DNA from: Asterias amurensis
Taxonomy: Eukaryota; Echinodermata; Asteroidea; Forcipulatida; Asteriidae
Direction: 5' to 3'
NCBI RefSeq assembly: GCF_032118995.1
Contig: NC_092656.1
Span: 21,844,965 to 21,908,964 of the forward strand
Length of the DNA: 64,000 bases
Made by a program: the position numbers and the translations under genes. Below are positions 54,801-64,000 of the stretch, piece after piece. Below the pieces are notes generated by a model. The model saw nothing but the letters and a program-made list of their open reading frames with translations. It had not been told where the DNA came from and made no database searches. Positions within the stretch are counted from its first letter, which is position 1. Every line of letters starts with the position of its first letter.

Positions 54801-56193
54801 CCCAAGTGGTCCACCCACGCCTCCAGTTGACCTGCCTCGTCCTCCAAGTGGGCCCCCACCACTACCACCCCCACCAAGTGGTCCCCCTCCTCGTGGTCCT
54901 CCCCCTCCCCCAAGTGGTCCACACTTTCCGGAAAGTGGTCTATCCCAGCCCCCGAGGGGCCTACCCCCCTTTCAAAGTGGCCAACCTCAACCTCTGCCTC
55001 TGCCTGTTCCCCATCCCCAAATGCCAGTTGGCCATCCTCATCAATTCTCGATCAGGCCACTCATTTCCTCTGTCAACAACACTCCAGCAACCTCTGCTGG
55101 TCCGCCGATTTTAAACAGCATCCCATCCCCCGTGCCTGCTCTGTCTCCTACCATAAGAAACACAACGCTTAGAATGCCTGTACGCATTCCACCGCCTCCC
55201 CCAGGTCCACCACCCCCAAATGCTAAGCGTGCGGGAGCTCTAGGACTGAGGATGCCTACACCAAGTGATTTAACTTCGCCCGAGGTGGAAAACTGCCCAT
55301 CTGTGTCACCGCTAGAACCAATGCCAGATAACCCTGTGTTTGCGTTAACCGCACAGCAGACCTCTATACCAATGTCTCCCGTGGAGACTGTTATGCGCGA
55401 CACTGAAGACTTGACCCCTTCTAATGAGACTGAACAACATGAACAATCACTCTCTTATGAAGACACGGACCACAAGCACGTCCCTCAACCCACTTCACCC
55501 ATATCTGTGCTTGGGGCAAGTTCTGAGCGTAGCATCCCCGTTCTCGGCCAAGCACCAACAGCCAAAGACATGTGGGAAAGACCTTTCTCTCAGCGTTCGC
55601 CGCGATCACCAGCTGCATCCGGCCGCTACAACGACTTTTCCTCGCCTCACGTCGAGAAATTTGATTATGCTCACAACAGGCCGATAGAAACACTGGATCG
55701 TAATCGTACCCCTTATCAAGATAGGTTTCCACCAAATTGTAGTCCGACCGATGTACCTGCGTTTCGGAGTTCCGAGCCCCGATACAGAGGCGGTGGTCAT
55801 GAGAGGTACCCACCTCCTCCCAGGATGGAATCCAACCGGCATGAAACATATCAAACTGATGGGGATAGAGGATTCGGGCGTCGAGGGCGTGGGTACGGTC
55901 GCAGCAGCTTCGAACGGGACTATGAGGTGAAGCCTCCTGGACGTCCTCATCTCGACCCCGACTACAGGAGCACCCAGCAGCTGATAGAGAAGGAACTTCT
56001 TAGTGAATTAGGAGGAACTCCTCAACCAAGAGGTGCTCCGATCTCAACGCTAGGAGGCAGGCTGGACAGAGAGAGACATTCAGGTGCTTACAGTCCTCCA
56101 AGAAGGGAGGAGCCCCAGTTCTGGCGAGGAGGATCTCACAAACGGCCTGGACCACCACAGAGAGGGCGACCTCCACCTTACTACAGATACTGA
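45856..56193 (+). CDS. RPRD2: RPRD2, regulation of nuclear pre-mRNA domain protein
   Basis: Nuclear protein that binds the phosphorylated RNA polymerase II C-terminal domain. Exons: 45856-46006, 46858-46987, 47471-47571, 47999-48063, 48462-48588, 49870-50045, 50787-50907, 51589-51687, 51966-52085, 53189-56193; all GT-AG and in phase, giving 1364 residues. Residues 1 to about 130 are the CTD-interacting domain (SLKRKFQ, TLSLWIIHHKNH, LANDIIQNSKRKG, VLRIFKIWGERSVY). Residues about 155-290 form the helical, coiled-coil region (IFYEAQYGEAKIVAN). SPTMDAPSP and DVEDMELSD-like (VEDMELSDEG) signatures separate RPRD2 from RPRD1. The last exon encodes 1001 residues, with long polyproline runs and an RG-rich end finishing YYRY. 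The start has A at -3 and G at +4; an in-frame ATG at 45799 has poor context. Introns hold an 8-bp-duplication element, SINEs and fold-backs. Human RPRD2 is similar in size. Confidence 0.95.
46233..46400 (+). repeat. Repeat family G in RPRD2 intron 1
   Basis: ggcctgatacttcatggagg, gattgcctccacctccatg, ccccctggtcattg and gctctttaccaagaagaaaa. Close to the 26385 copy. Confidence 0.7.
46995..47130 (+). repeat. Repeat family G in RPRD2 intron 2
   Basis: gtctgatacttctgcatgcc, ccttggtcattgcactggtg and gaagcatacaggcctg. Shortened copy. Confidence 0.6.
47583..47935. mobile_element. Family F fold-back in RPRD2 intron 3
   Basis: gaaagcttcccttcaaatat and ggtgtagtttttgagaaatg at the left reappear inverted near 47805-47860. 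A nested centre has ttttcgtctcagg and cctgagacgaaaa-like pairing plus aaccagttat and ataactggtt. Related to 14201-14612. Confidence 0.75.
48205..48390 (+). repeat. SINE fragment, family S, RPRD2 intron 4
   Basis: ggacttaagttctggtgttg, agtgtgggttcgggtcacag, gagcaagacacttgacc and gtaaaagaacccaatacact follow the family S order. Tail absent. Confidence 0.75.
48746..49131. mobile_element. hAT-like element with GGGCGATAT ends in RPRD2 intron 5
   Basis: Terminal inverted repeats taagcttgggcgatatc and gatatcgcccaagctta, with long AT/CG-patterned subterminal arrays of ATATCGCGATA. Flanks caacagac (48738-48745) and caacaggc (49132-49139) match at seven of eight positions. An 8-bp duplication is typical of hAT elements. 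386 bp, non-coding. Confidence 0.75.
49668..49691. repeat. 24-bp perfect palindrome
   Basis: gtatggcaaaat followed by its exact reverse complement. In RPRD2 intron 5, about 180 nt upstream of exon 6. Part of a stretch where tatggcaaaatg also occurs at about 49540. Confidence 0.8.
50310..50560 (-). repeat. LINE-like 3' fragment, RPRD2 intron 6
   Basis: atttatatagcacctaacat, short repeats of agaagtctctaagcactc, then gttttgagaagagtgttgaa and gagagtgttccataaatgag. Similar plan to the 6897 element, degenerate. Confidence 0.4.
50948..51355 (-). mobile_element. Near full-length composite SINE, inverted, RPRD2 intron 7
   Basis: Mirror of the 34355-34785 copy: tail atatagcgcttttatctacc, then gagacccaattatgtagcacc, gggcgaacccctttt, gaccaacggcttaatgtccc, B box gattcaaaccc in complement, and the head ending tcggccacaacac. 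About 408 bp. It sits between RPRD2 exons 7 and 8. Confidence 0.85.
51455..51530 (+). repeat. SINE head fragment just before RPRD2 exon 8
   Basis: ggtggcctaggccaccggtc, aagctctggtgttttcaaga and gtgcgggttcatgc. Truncated after the B box. Confidence 0.6.
51735..51783. repeat. Family M end fragment
   Basis: gtgcttagctactttt followed by gtgcttaagcagctctgtga and aattggaccc, the right end of family M. Confidence 0.6.
52109..52470. mobile_element. Family C: 362-bp TTAA-flanked fold-back in RPRD2 intron 9
   Basis: TTAA at 52105-52108 and 52471-52474. Arms start aggaacacgttgccttggat and run nearly the whole length; the centre tgactcccataaatggccga is mirrored by tcggccatttatgggagtca. The element is essentially one large imperfect hairpin. 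No reading frame of note. Confidence 0.9.
52655..52815 (+). repeat. Repeat family G variant, RPRD2 intron 9
   Basis: cacggtacccacagcaattg, gtggtgccctttgcttttg, aaagttccaatgcaaattt and gtgcccctttaagaag. Matches 27712-27815 best. Confidence 0.6.
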
Positions 56194-56992
56194 GTTACTT
56201 ATCATGGTTTGAGGGTTTGTTTTGGGGTTTTTTGTATCACGGTTTATACTTTGCTCAAAAGAAAACTGCCTAAAGCCACTTATTAAAAGCTGCTCGGGTT
56301 GCTGAAATGTAGAGGTTTATTCTTTTGGGTTTATGCTGTAGTAAAGATTGGGGGCCCAAGGCAGAGAGAGAAAAACTGTTACTCATTCTCGGAGATCTCT
56401 AAATTAATAACTGCCATTTTCAAAATGAGAAACGAGGAACCCTTTTGTTGGAACTGGAAGGACTTGTTAAACGGGCAATATTTTGCAGGCAACTTAAAAG
56501 CTTTTTTTGTGGGGGGGGGTGTTCAAAACAATTGCGACTCCTATACTGGTGTCTTTAAAAATCATAAATGAAAAAAGTATGTAATTATTTCCAATCATTA
56601 TTATTAGAATTATTATTCATTCAGCATTTTAAACATTTTTTAAAACCTATTTCTTTTAGGGAACTGTCAAGAAACCAAGTGTCATATTTCAAATGCTATT
56701 AAAAGCTTTCCCTTGTAGCTAAATTTCATTCACATTTTCTGTTTTAACAATTTTCAACTCGTTCTGTTGTTTAACACAGCTTAAACCAAATGAAAAACCC
56801 TTATAAGTAAATTTTACTTAAGTTTCTAGTTACTTTTATTCGTCCTAATTTTCACAGTCAATCAAGACACTTTGGCCATTTTTATTTGCAGCAGATATTC
56901 ACATTTTGGTTTTTCCAAGTCATGGGGCGATTTCTCAAACCTGGGCTCTGGTTCCATACACTCTCTGATGTTCGAACCATCATCGCGCGCAA

Positions 56993-56998
56993 AATAAA
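56993..56998 (+). promoter_or_regulatory. Candidate RPRD2 polyadenylation signal
   Basis: AATAAA about 800 nt after the RPRD2 stop codon. Unproven. Confidence 0.3.
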
Positions 56999-57237
56999 CT
57001 CTTCTCCAAAAAAGTAAAGACCCAAAGGCCGAGCTGCGTTTCCACTGCATGCAGTGTGCGAAGCCCAAGCCGGAGACGAACCCAAGCCAGGGTTTTGAGA
57101 AGACCCCGTGTTGATTTGTTGTTCTATGTAGCTGGTAATTTTAGTTTGGGTGGGGTGGTAACAGCTTTACAGACACATTGGAGCTTGGTGGTACATTGGA
57201 TAAGCTTTCCTAACTCCATCCTGGGTCTCTCGGTTAA

Positions 57238-57554
57238 AGGCAGTGGACACTGTTGGTAATTACTCAAAATAATTATTAGCATAAAACCTGACTTGGTAAC
57301 AAGTAATGGGGAGAGGATGATGGTATTAAACATTGTGAGAAACGGCTCCCTCTGAAGGATTTTCCACGATTTTGATCTCAAGCATCTGAAAGCACACAAT
57401 TTCGTGTGACGGGTGTTTTTTCTTATATTATTTACTCGCAACATCAACGACCGATTGAGCTCAAATTTTCACAGGTTGGTTATTTTATGTATATGTTGAG
57501 ATACACCAAGTGAGAAGACTGGTCTTTGACAATTACCAATAGTGTCCACTGTCT
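57238..57554 (+). mobile_element. Family A TTAA MITE with internal deletion
   Basis: TTAA at 57234-57237 and 57555-57558; ends aggcagtggacactgttggt and agtgtccactgtct. Only 317 bp because the stretch from the agtagtttt-type text to the inner inverted repeat is lost near 57357. Confidence 0.88.
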
Positions 57555-57794
57555 TTAAGTTTGAGCAACTCATGCTGTCATGTTGTTGAAGCCCAGAGTT
57601 GGCCCCAACTATCTTACTTGAGGAGCATGGCAGTGGAGGTAGACATTGGGTTAGTGAAATCACAAAAGATGGTGCATGCAACAATTTTAAATTGTTTATC
57701 GCAAAATAATACTAAAAATGTGTTTGAAAATTGGACTTGAAGTAGAGCAGTCACTCAAAATAGTTGGCACCTAGTTATGAGGGAAAAAATTACC

Positions 57795-57905
57795 AGGGCC
57801 CAATTTTATAAAACTGTTAAGCAGGAAATACTGCATAGCAGAGTTCTTTGCTAAAGCAAGAAATGAGTGCTGGTAACCAGTTTCTGTTAAGCAAATTTGG
57901 GTTAC
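57795..57905. repeat. Family M fragment
   Basis: cagggcccaattttataaaa, gttaagcaggaaatactgc and gctggtaaccagtttctg. Left half only. Confidence 0.65.
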
Positions 57906-58354
57906 AGATAAATTGTTTTTAATCCCAAAGCGAACTGGTTAAGTAGGTATGAGAGGTTAAAGGGAATATTCATTCAAATTAAAAGTTCTTATACTGTGTT
58001 TCATGAGAACAGAAGTTCAGTCCAGCATTTGTTTCAAAAAGATTACCTGGCTTATATGTGAACATTCGCTTTATTGTTTGTGAACAGTTTTGAAGAAAAC
58101 TTAAAATGCTTTTAAGTTGGGGGGGTTTCTTTTATATTTTCTAAAGACAGGCACAGTTGTGATAATGTCAAGCAATTAGAAAAATTATTGAATAATATTT
58201 AATAAAATCTTTACGATTTTGTTGCAAGATGATCAATTACGTGCAGTAATCCAGATGTTCATTTTTTTAAATAGGAAAACATGTACAATAATGCTCTCTT
58301 TATACTCTAGACTCTTATGAGAAAATCATGCTCAAATGCTTTCGACTTGGCAAA

Positions 58355-58475
58355 AAAAGTGCAGGATACCAGTCACAAATGGTACATGTGACAGGTCGGC
58401 TGGTAAGCATCATTTTGTTGTGCTTGGCTACTTGTTGTGCCATTGCAGCTCTATTTATTTGGGCCCTTGTCATGC
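58355..58475. repeat. Family M fragment
   Basis: gcaggataccagtcacaaat, gtacatgtgacaggtcggct, ggtaagcatcattttgttg and cagctctatttatttgggcc. Left end missing. Confidence 0.65.
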
Positions 58476-58675
58476 CATAGTTGATTGGGCATGGGGTGAT
58501 GTTAGTTTAAAGCAAGCTGTCCATGATTTCTTGTGTGAAAGATAACCTTGCTACAAATCAAAAAGCTTGCCATAGAAAAGAAACATTGTCTGTGTCAGCT
58601 ATGTAGCGCCCTCTATGTCTGATGTGGACATTAAAGTGTATCAATTCCACTGGACATCCTTTTTAACAGTTGTAA

Positions 58676-58850
58676 CCAGGGGCAAATTTCATAAAGCTGT
58701 TAAGTAGGAAATACTTCTCACCCAGTTTCCTTGCTAAGCAAAAAATGAGTGGGCACCAGATGACATTTTGGTAGGTAACCAAGTTTCTAATAGCAAGCAT
58801 TGTTTTGTGCTATGCAAGTTTTTATGCTCGCAGGCTTTGGGGAAGATCTT
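58676..58850. repeat. Family M diverged copy
   Basis: caggggcaaatttcataaag, gttaagtaggaaatacttct, ttgctaagcaaaaaatgag and gtaggtaaccaagtttcta. Right end decayed. Confidence 0.6.
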
Positions 58851-59112
58851 AAAGTTAATGGGAAACTTTGGAAGGGGTACCAAGGCCGAACCTAGAGACA
58901 ACAGGGGCCATTGATGGCAGCATAGGTATATAAATATAGCAAGTTTATCTTTGCATACCTTTTAAGTATCCTTGAAAAATCATAACTACACACAAATTTG
59001 TTTCATGTATAATCATTGCCATTAAATGCAAATTAAAGTTTTTTTTTTTTTTTTTCCATTTTTATTTGTTTGTGGTACAGCTCAGCAACACAACTTTATA
59101 TTTGAGAGTCCA

Positions 59113-59278
59113 GGGGTCGATTTCACAAAGAGTTAGGACTCGTCTTATCTCGAGTTAGGACGAGTAACTCTTCCTAACTTAGGATTAATCTTAAGGTCTT
59201 CATGCTACAGTGCAGGGTTGGGACTCGTCCTAAGTCCTAAGATTAGTCTTAAGTTAGGAAGAGTTTTGTGAAATCGAC
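59113..59278. mobile_element. Family P palindromic MITE, copy 5
   Basis: ggggtcgatttcacaaagag at the left and gttttgtgaaatcgac at the right; inner ttaggacgag and ctcgtccta. Longer centre than other copies. Confidence 0.8.
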
Positions 59279-59669
59279 GTATTTGGATCTTGAGTTACTA
59301 CCATGTGGGGACTGTGGTTTCGAGGAGGCTTCAAAATAACCCTGGTGTTGGGGTGACGTGAACAGAAGCTTAGCAACTGTATAAAAAAAAAAAACCACTT
59401 AAAAAAAAACATTGTATTGAGACATTTTAGAATGGAATACAGTATTTTTTTTTAGTTGATTTTTTCTGAAATTGTTGAAGGGTTCTGGAGATTTTTATTT
59501 TTAATCCAGTTGTTGCAAGAGGATTAAATCATGCACAAGTGTTTTTGTATGGATTACACTGAACTTAAAAAGCTCAAAATGTCCTGTGTTTTTTGTGTGT
59601 AAATTTTTTAAATATCAAACATTAAAAACAATAAACCACAGGGAAACTGACTGGTTGGGCAAATTTTAA

Positions 59670-60035
59670 AGGCAGTGGACACTATTGGTAATTACTCAAA
59701 AATAATTATTAACATAAAACCTTTCTTGGTTATGAGTAATGGGGAGAGTTTGATAATATAAAACATTGTGAGAAACGGCTCCATCTGAAGTAATGTAGTT
59801 TTCGAGAAAGAAGCAATTTTCCACGAATTTGATTTTGAGACCTCAGATTTTGAATTTTGAGGTCTCGAAATCAAGCATCTGAAAGCACACAGCTTCGTGT
59901 GACAAGGGTGTTTTTAGTCTTTCATTTATCTCGCAACTTCGACGACCGATTGAGCTCAAATTTTCACACGTTTGTTATTGTATGCATACAAAATTATGTT
60001 GAGAAGTCTAGTCTTTGACAATTACCAATAGTGGC
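59670..60035 (+). mobile_element. Family A TTAA MITE, right end lost
   Basis: TTAA at 59666-59669, start aggcagtggacactattggt, body intact to gacaattaccaatagtgg, then unrelated sequence, so the last ten or so bases and the right TTAA are missing. Confidence 0.85.
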
Positions 60036-61506
60036 GACCTAATTGAACGAAAACGCGGACAACATTAGTGATCTTTGCTGAAATTTAAGTGTTTTCAATC
60101 AATAAGAAAAATTAATTGACATGCTGATTCACAGGTTGAAATGTTTTTTGTTTTGTTTAACTGTTTGAATTTTATGACAAATGAAAACTCTAGCTCTTGT
60201 GCACGTTTGCTTTTTGCATTTTTCTTCAAAAAATCTTACAAAAAAGTCACTCATTTCCAATTATGTGACATAGTTTCTTAATTATTCTATAGGCCTAGTT
60301 GTTGCTACTCCTGAGGTTTTCAGTAGCCGTCTGAGTTTTGTTTGTCCCTTTAGATTATGTTTGCTCTTAGGATTAGGTTTGTTTAGTGCACTTTCTTTGT
60401 TCAAAGGAAATCCGCCCCTCCCGGTCTAAGTTGCCTCCACGCAGTTTTCTTTACACGTTCAATGATTGCTTGATTACCTATGTGCTTCGCCTACTTTGCA
60501 TTATTGTCTATTTATTTCAACAGAACATTGTTTTCAACGCTGAATGATATACCTATTAGTTACTATCGAGCAAGGAATTAAACCGTCTGCAGGGTAGTTT
60601 TCAAACCTTCGAATCTTCCCGCTCGAGTCGACTGTCTTTACCCCTATTTATTTCATAGGGCATCATACCCAGTCAGTTTCCGTGGTTTATTGGTTTATTG
60701 TGGAAATCCCGAAAGGCTACATTATATTTAATGAGAAGGGGCGGGGGGAACAGACTCCTCCTCCCGTCGTGCCATAGGCTAATCATATACTAATTAATAA
60801 AACTATAAAAAGGAAGCTGTAGGCCTATAAAAATCACTTTTCGTGGTGAATTCCTAGTGAATTCCTAGTGAAATAGAGGGCAGCATACAGCCCCACACTC
60901 AGCAGTGCCACACGTAAATTAGTCAGGTGACCTGCCGTAAAATGTGTCTAAAGGCATGGAACATCCACAGGGTTGTTTTGGGCATGCAGGCAACCGCAGG
61001 ATATGGATGTAATGTAGGCATGTGTAGGATGTTATGGGCATGTTGTACGCGGTGGGTTGGCTGAGCAATTTGAATGGAAGTCACCGCAGCCGGCCCACTG
61101 AAAGAGTAGCGGCCGGTGTAAAGAGATCGTCCACACTTTTGTAGGGGAAAACGGCGATAGTTTATGACGGGAAAGGACAATAGTTCGGATGACAGTGGTG
61201 GCACTACGATTCTGTTTGATATCAGCGACACAGGTAGGGGATTTAACGCGATGTTCCTTGTTTACGAACGCTGCAAACCGTACGTAAAAACACTACAAAC
61301 TTTTGCAAACTAAAACTTCAAGTATTGGAACTTGGAAGTGCACGAAGTAACGTAGTGTAGCGACGACGTGCAGTGTGTATTGGGTGATTGTACACGATTA
61401 CTGCAGCGGCGGACGGGGTTGTTGATAACGTTAAACCCCGGAAAACTATCTGTAGCGTGGACTTTCAATATTTTCTTCTGCCTTGATTTATTTTAGTTTA
61501 AAAACC

Positions 61507-61542
61507 ATGTTAGTTCTCAACATGTATGTGCTTTCTAGTTGA
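61507..61542 (+). other. Upstream ORF 1 in the CHSY leader
   Basis: ATG in good context (accATG, A at -3), 11 codons and stop, ending 180 nt before the CHSY start. It counts only if transcription starts upstream of it. Confidence 0.35.
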
Positions 61543-61599
61543 CGACGAAGCTACGAGGTTTCAGTTCGGGCTTGAAAACTGCGTGTGTTTAGTGTGTGA

Positions 61600-61650
61600 A
61601 TGTTGCTGTTTTGGGACTGTGTTTGGTGGACTTCGTCGTCGTGGTGGTGA
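61600..61650 (+). other. Upstream ORF 2 in the CHSY leader
   Basis: 16 codons and stop (MLLFWDCVWW and on), tryptophan-rich, ending 72 nt before the CHSY start. Possible translational brake, unproven. Confidence 0.35.
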
Positions 61651-61722
61651 ACCCAGTGAACTTTGCCGACGTGGAGAGGCGGTGTTTTGAATCCTCTGCC
61701 CAGGCGAGAGGTTTAACCAGCC

Positions 61723-62523
61723 ATGTCCCTTCGTCGTGTAGTGGGCCGCATAATAGGAAAACAGGAACTGGGTACAGTTTTCCTGAGCCTGATTCTTGGT
61801 TTTATGTTAGCGACATGGCTGCGTGTTCGCCAGGGTATGGACCTGGAGTCCGATGCCATGGGTAGAATAGCAATGGCGAATAAAAGATGCAATGCAGCTG
61901 TAAATCCAAGGGCGGCACCCCAGGACTCTACGGTGCCGCCTTCGCCTCCAAAGAATTTAATTTATGTTGGTGTTATAACGGCAGAGAAATATCTCTCGAC
62001 GCGTGCAGTCGCTGTTAATCGGACTTGGGCAAAGACAATCCCGGGCAAAGTGGGTTTTTATTCAAGCGCTACGTCGTTCATGGAGCCTGGACTCAACCTC
62101 CCGCTCGTGAGACTTCAAGGGGTCGACGACTCGTACCCTCCTCAGAAAAAGTCTTTTCTCTTGCTTAAACACATGCACGATCATTACATCGATAAGTTTG
62201 AATGGTTCATGCGCGCCGACGACGACGTCTACGTGCGAGGTGACAAGTTGGAAACTTTTCTTCGCTCCATTAACAGCAGCCAGCGCCTGTTCATCGGCCA
62301 GGCGGGACTCGGGAAGCAAGAAGAACTCGGTCTATTGAACCTGGAAACGGGGGACAATTTTTGCATGGGCGGGCCCGGAATGATTTTTAGCAGGGAAACT
62401 CTTCGCCTCGTTGTGCCGCATATAAGCTACTGCCTCAAGAATATGTGGAGCATTCACGAAGATGTGGAAGTTGGAAGGTGTATCAAGAAATTCGCTGAGA
62501 TCGATTGCACGTGGGCTTATGAG
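61723..62523 (+). CDS. CHSY1: Chondroitin sulfate synthase, first coding exon (partial gene)
   Basis: Golgi type II membrane glycosyltransferase that extends chondroitin by adding glucuronate and N-acetylgalactosamine. This exon gives residues 1-267, ending WAYE at a donor (gag then gtttgt, phase 0); the remaining exons lie beyond the window. Residues about 16-35 are the signal-anchor helix. From residue 77 the beta3-glucuronosyltransferase-like domain begins: VITAEKYLSTRA, TWAKTIPGKV, VDDSYPPQKKSF, then MRADDDVY with the metal-binding DDD at 166-168, FCMGGPG and HEDVEVGRC. These match CHSY1/CHSY3 almost word for word. The ATG has G at -3. CHSY1 rather than CHSY3 is the simpler name but cannot be settled from this exon. 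Confidence 0.93.
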
Positions 62524-62906
62524 GTTTGTATAAACCATTTATTTCTTCTTCAAAAGATAAAACTGAAACTAAAATTTGTAAAGTTTGTTGTTTTAACCGT
62601 ATTTAGTCTTTGCAGGATTTCCTGAGTTATTTCGGTATTAGCCTACTTAACAGGAAATAAAATATTTCAAAGATATCCCTTTCTGATGACACCCAACCTT
62701 AAAATAGCGAAGTCAGATGAAAAATTAAAATAATAAAATAATAAAAATGCAAAAACTTAAGAACTAAGAACTTAAGAGCAAAGTATTCCAAAATGTATTG
62801 TATATATTATGTACTAAACTTACTTGTAGGGCTGTTTATTAAAAAATAATACACTTGGATTTTGCAACCCCACCACAGCGCCATGGCTTGAAAAAATAAA
62901 AAAACA

Positions 62907-63440
62907 TGACAAAGTTGTTTGTTTTCTTATTTGTGACCAACTTATGTAGATATTGTTATTATGCGGAGAAGCGGTTCAAAGTTCATACCAATATCTTCCA
63001 AAATGGGTCAGTAACCAACAAATCAAAGGTTTGTGGTTGCAAACCTTGCGCCCCTTATCATTTGAACCCTGCATCTCAGCTCCGAAACCCCCCAAACCAT
63101 CACAAAGTTAAAATTAGTCCAACAATAAAATACATGACGTTTGTGATCTTATTTGTGACCATCTTAATGTAGACATTTTTTAATTATGGTGAGGTTTTTA
63201 ACTTTTAAGTTCATACCAAATATTCCAAAATGGGTCAGTGTATCTTGGCTCCAAAGCCATTACAAAGTTAAAATTAGTCCAACAATAAAATGCATGTTTG
63301 TTTCCTCTTTTGTGACTATGTAACTCAATGTAGAATTTTTTATAAGAGGTTTTGAATACTGATGTCTTCCAAATGGGTCAGTGACCTACAAATTAAAGGT
63401 GTGTGGTTGCAAACCTTGTGCCCTCTCTTAACTTTTGAAC
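62907..63440 (+). repeat. Three-unit degenerate tandem repeat
   Basis: Units begin near 62907, 63132 and 63290 (catga-a-gttgtttg / catgacgtttgtgatc / gcatgtttgtttcctc). Each contains cttatttgtgacca-like text, a version of aatgtagacattttt, gttcataccaa and aaaatgggtcagt. Units 1 and 3 also share ggtttgtggttgcaaacct. Lengths differ (about 225, 158 and 150 bp) through internal deletions. Confidence 0.75.
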
Positions 63441-63739
63441 CTTGCATCCCTAAAAAGTCTTCAAGTTCAATTAATATCAAATTGCAGGTCAAACACAAAC
63501 ATTCTTTGTGTATGTCAGCTTGAACACAAAGAACACTGACATCATGTGGTTAGCTTTTACCTCATTTGTACTTGTCATAGTGTTGGAATGTAGTTTGGTT
63601 TCAGAAAGGGTAGGCTAAAGCAGTAAAACAAAAAAACGCCGGGGGTGGGGGGGTAAAGGTTAAGATCACACATTGGTTACCTTCAGTGTTACCTTGCCCT
63701 TTCAAAAATGAAACATCATGCCTGCAGAGGATCACTTAA

Positions 63740-64000
63740 AGACACTGGACTCTTTTGGTAATTACTCAAAATAATTATTAGCATAAAAACCTTTCTTTGT
63801 AACGAGTAATGGGAAAAAGGTTGATAGTATAAAACATTGTGAGAAGCTGCATCCTCTGAAGTAATGTAGTTTTCGAGAAAGAAGTAATTTTCCATGAATT
63901 TGATTTTGAGACCTCAGATTTAGAATTTGAGGTCTCGAAAATCAAGCATCTGAAAGCACACAACTTTGTGTGACAATGGCGTTTTTTTCTTTCATTATTA
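63740..64000 (+). mobile_element. Family A TTAA MITE, cut by the window edge
   Basis: TTAA at 63736-63739, start agacactggactcttttggt, then the regular family A body including the inner inverted repeat gacctcagatt and aatttgaggtctc. Continues past the window. Confidence 0.85.

Larger units (their letters stand above)
56194..61722. other. RPRD2 3' region, intergenic repeats and CHSY leader
   Basis: No additional exon recognised. The first few hundred bases should be RPRD2 3' UTR. Then come family A, M and P elements. 60035-61300 shows nothing I can name; 61300-61722 is GC- and CpG-richer and probably holds the CHSY promoter and 5' UTR. Confidence 0.55.
62524..64000 (+). other. CHSY intron 1 (left part)
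   Basis: Starts at the gtttgt donor. No further CHSY exon occurs before the window edge. Contains a three-unit degenerate tandem repeat (62907-63440), a G-rich tract near 63641-63652 and the start of a family A element. Confidence 0.7.

Noticed and set aside
53179..55950. Several 60-170-codon frames overlapping the last RPRD2 exon on both strands
   Set aside because: Shadows of a proline-rich coding exon with strong codon bias; none has family similarity.
61596..61865. 89-codon frame overlapping the CHSY start
   Set aside because: Begins with GTG and overlaps the CHSY exon in another frame; no similarity. Treated as a shadow.
62907..63440. CRISPR-like array
   Set aside because: Units are long, unequal and degenerate, and the genome is eukaryotic.

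Overview
This is a nuclear genome window from an animal. It carries four intron-containing protein genes with clear bilaterian orthologues, set in a compact but repeat-crowded landscape. Gene content, short-to-medium introns, no bacterial gene structure, and a dense load of small fold-back transposons and tRNA-derived SINEs point to a marine invertebrate deuterostome. My best guess is an echinoderm, perhaps a sea star; that is a judgement from repeat style and protein similarity, not a proof.

Layout. 1-12540: no gene recognised; SINE, LINE and MITE debris, including two 121-bp palindromic elements with exact 9-bp target duplications. 12541-15025 (+): ZCCHC9, four exons, four CCHC zinc knuckles, complete. 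15026-21843: repeats and the probable SHC 3' UTR. 21844-39051 (-): an SHC adaptor gene (PTB-CH1-SH2), 12 constitutive coding exons plus one strong candidate cassette exon (25381-25695) that would add two more YDN Grb2-type motifs. 39052-45855: non-coding interval between two divergent genes, holding tandemly arranged TTAA transposons. 45856-56193 (+): RPRD2, ten coding exons, CTD-interacting domain first and a 1001-residue proline-rich region encoded in the last exon. 56194-61722: intergenic repeats and the CHSY leader. 61723-62523 (+): exon 1 of a chondroitin sulfate synthase (CHSY1-like); the gene runs off the right edge.

The four genes act in unrelated processes: nuclear RNA binding (ZCCHC9), receptor tyrosine kinase signalling (SHC), RNA polymerase II CTD regulation (RPRD2) and Golgi glycosaminoglycan synthesis (CHSY). 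No operon or gene cluster is implied. RPRD2 and SHC1 are however both on human 1q21, so their adjacency here may be a remnant of old linkage.

The repeat fraction is the other story. At least six families of short inverted-repeat elements can be separated by eye from their ends and target duplications: TTAA-flanked families A, B and C; 9-bp-duplication palindromes (D); a GGACTAGTCC palindrome family (P); a family ending in GGGCCCAATTTCATAGAGCT (M); a long fold-back family (F); and one hAT-like element. Several are nested in one another, which gives relative insertion ages. Exon joins were worked out by hand from splice sites, reading phase and family similarity; I ran no alignment or transcript check.
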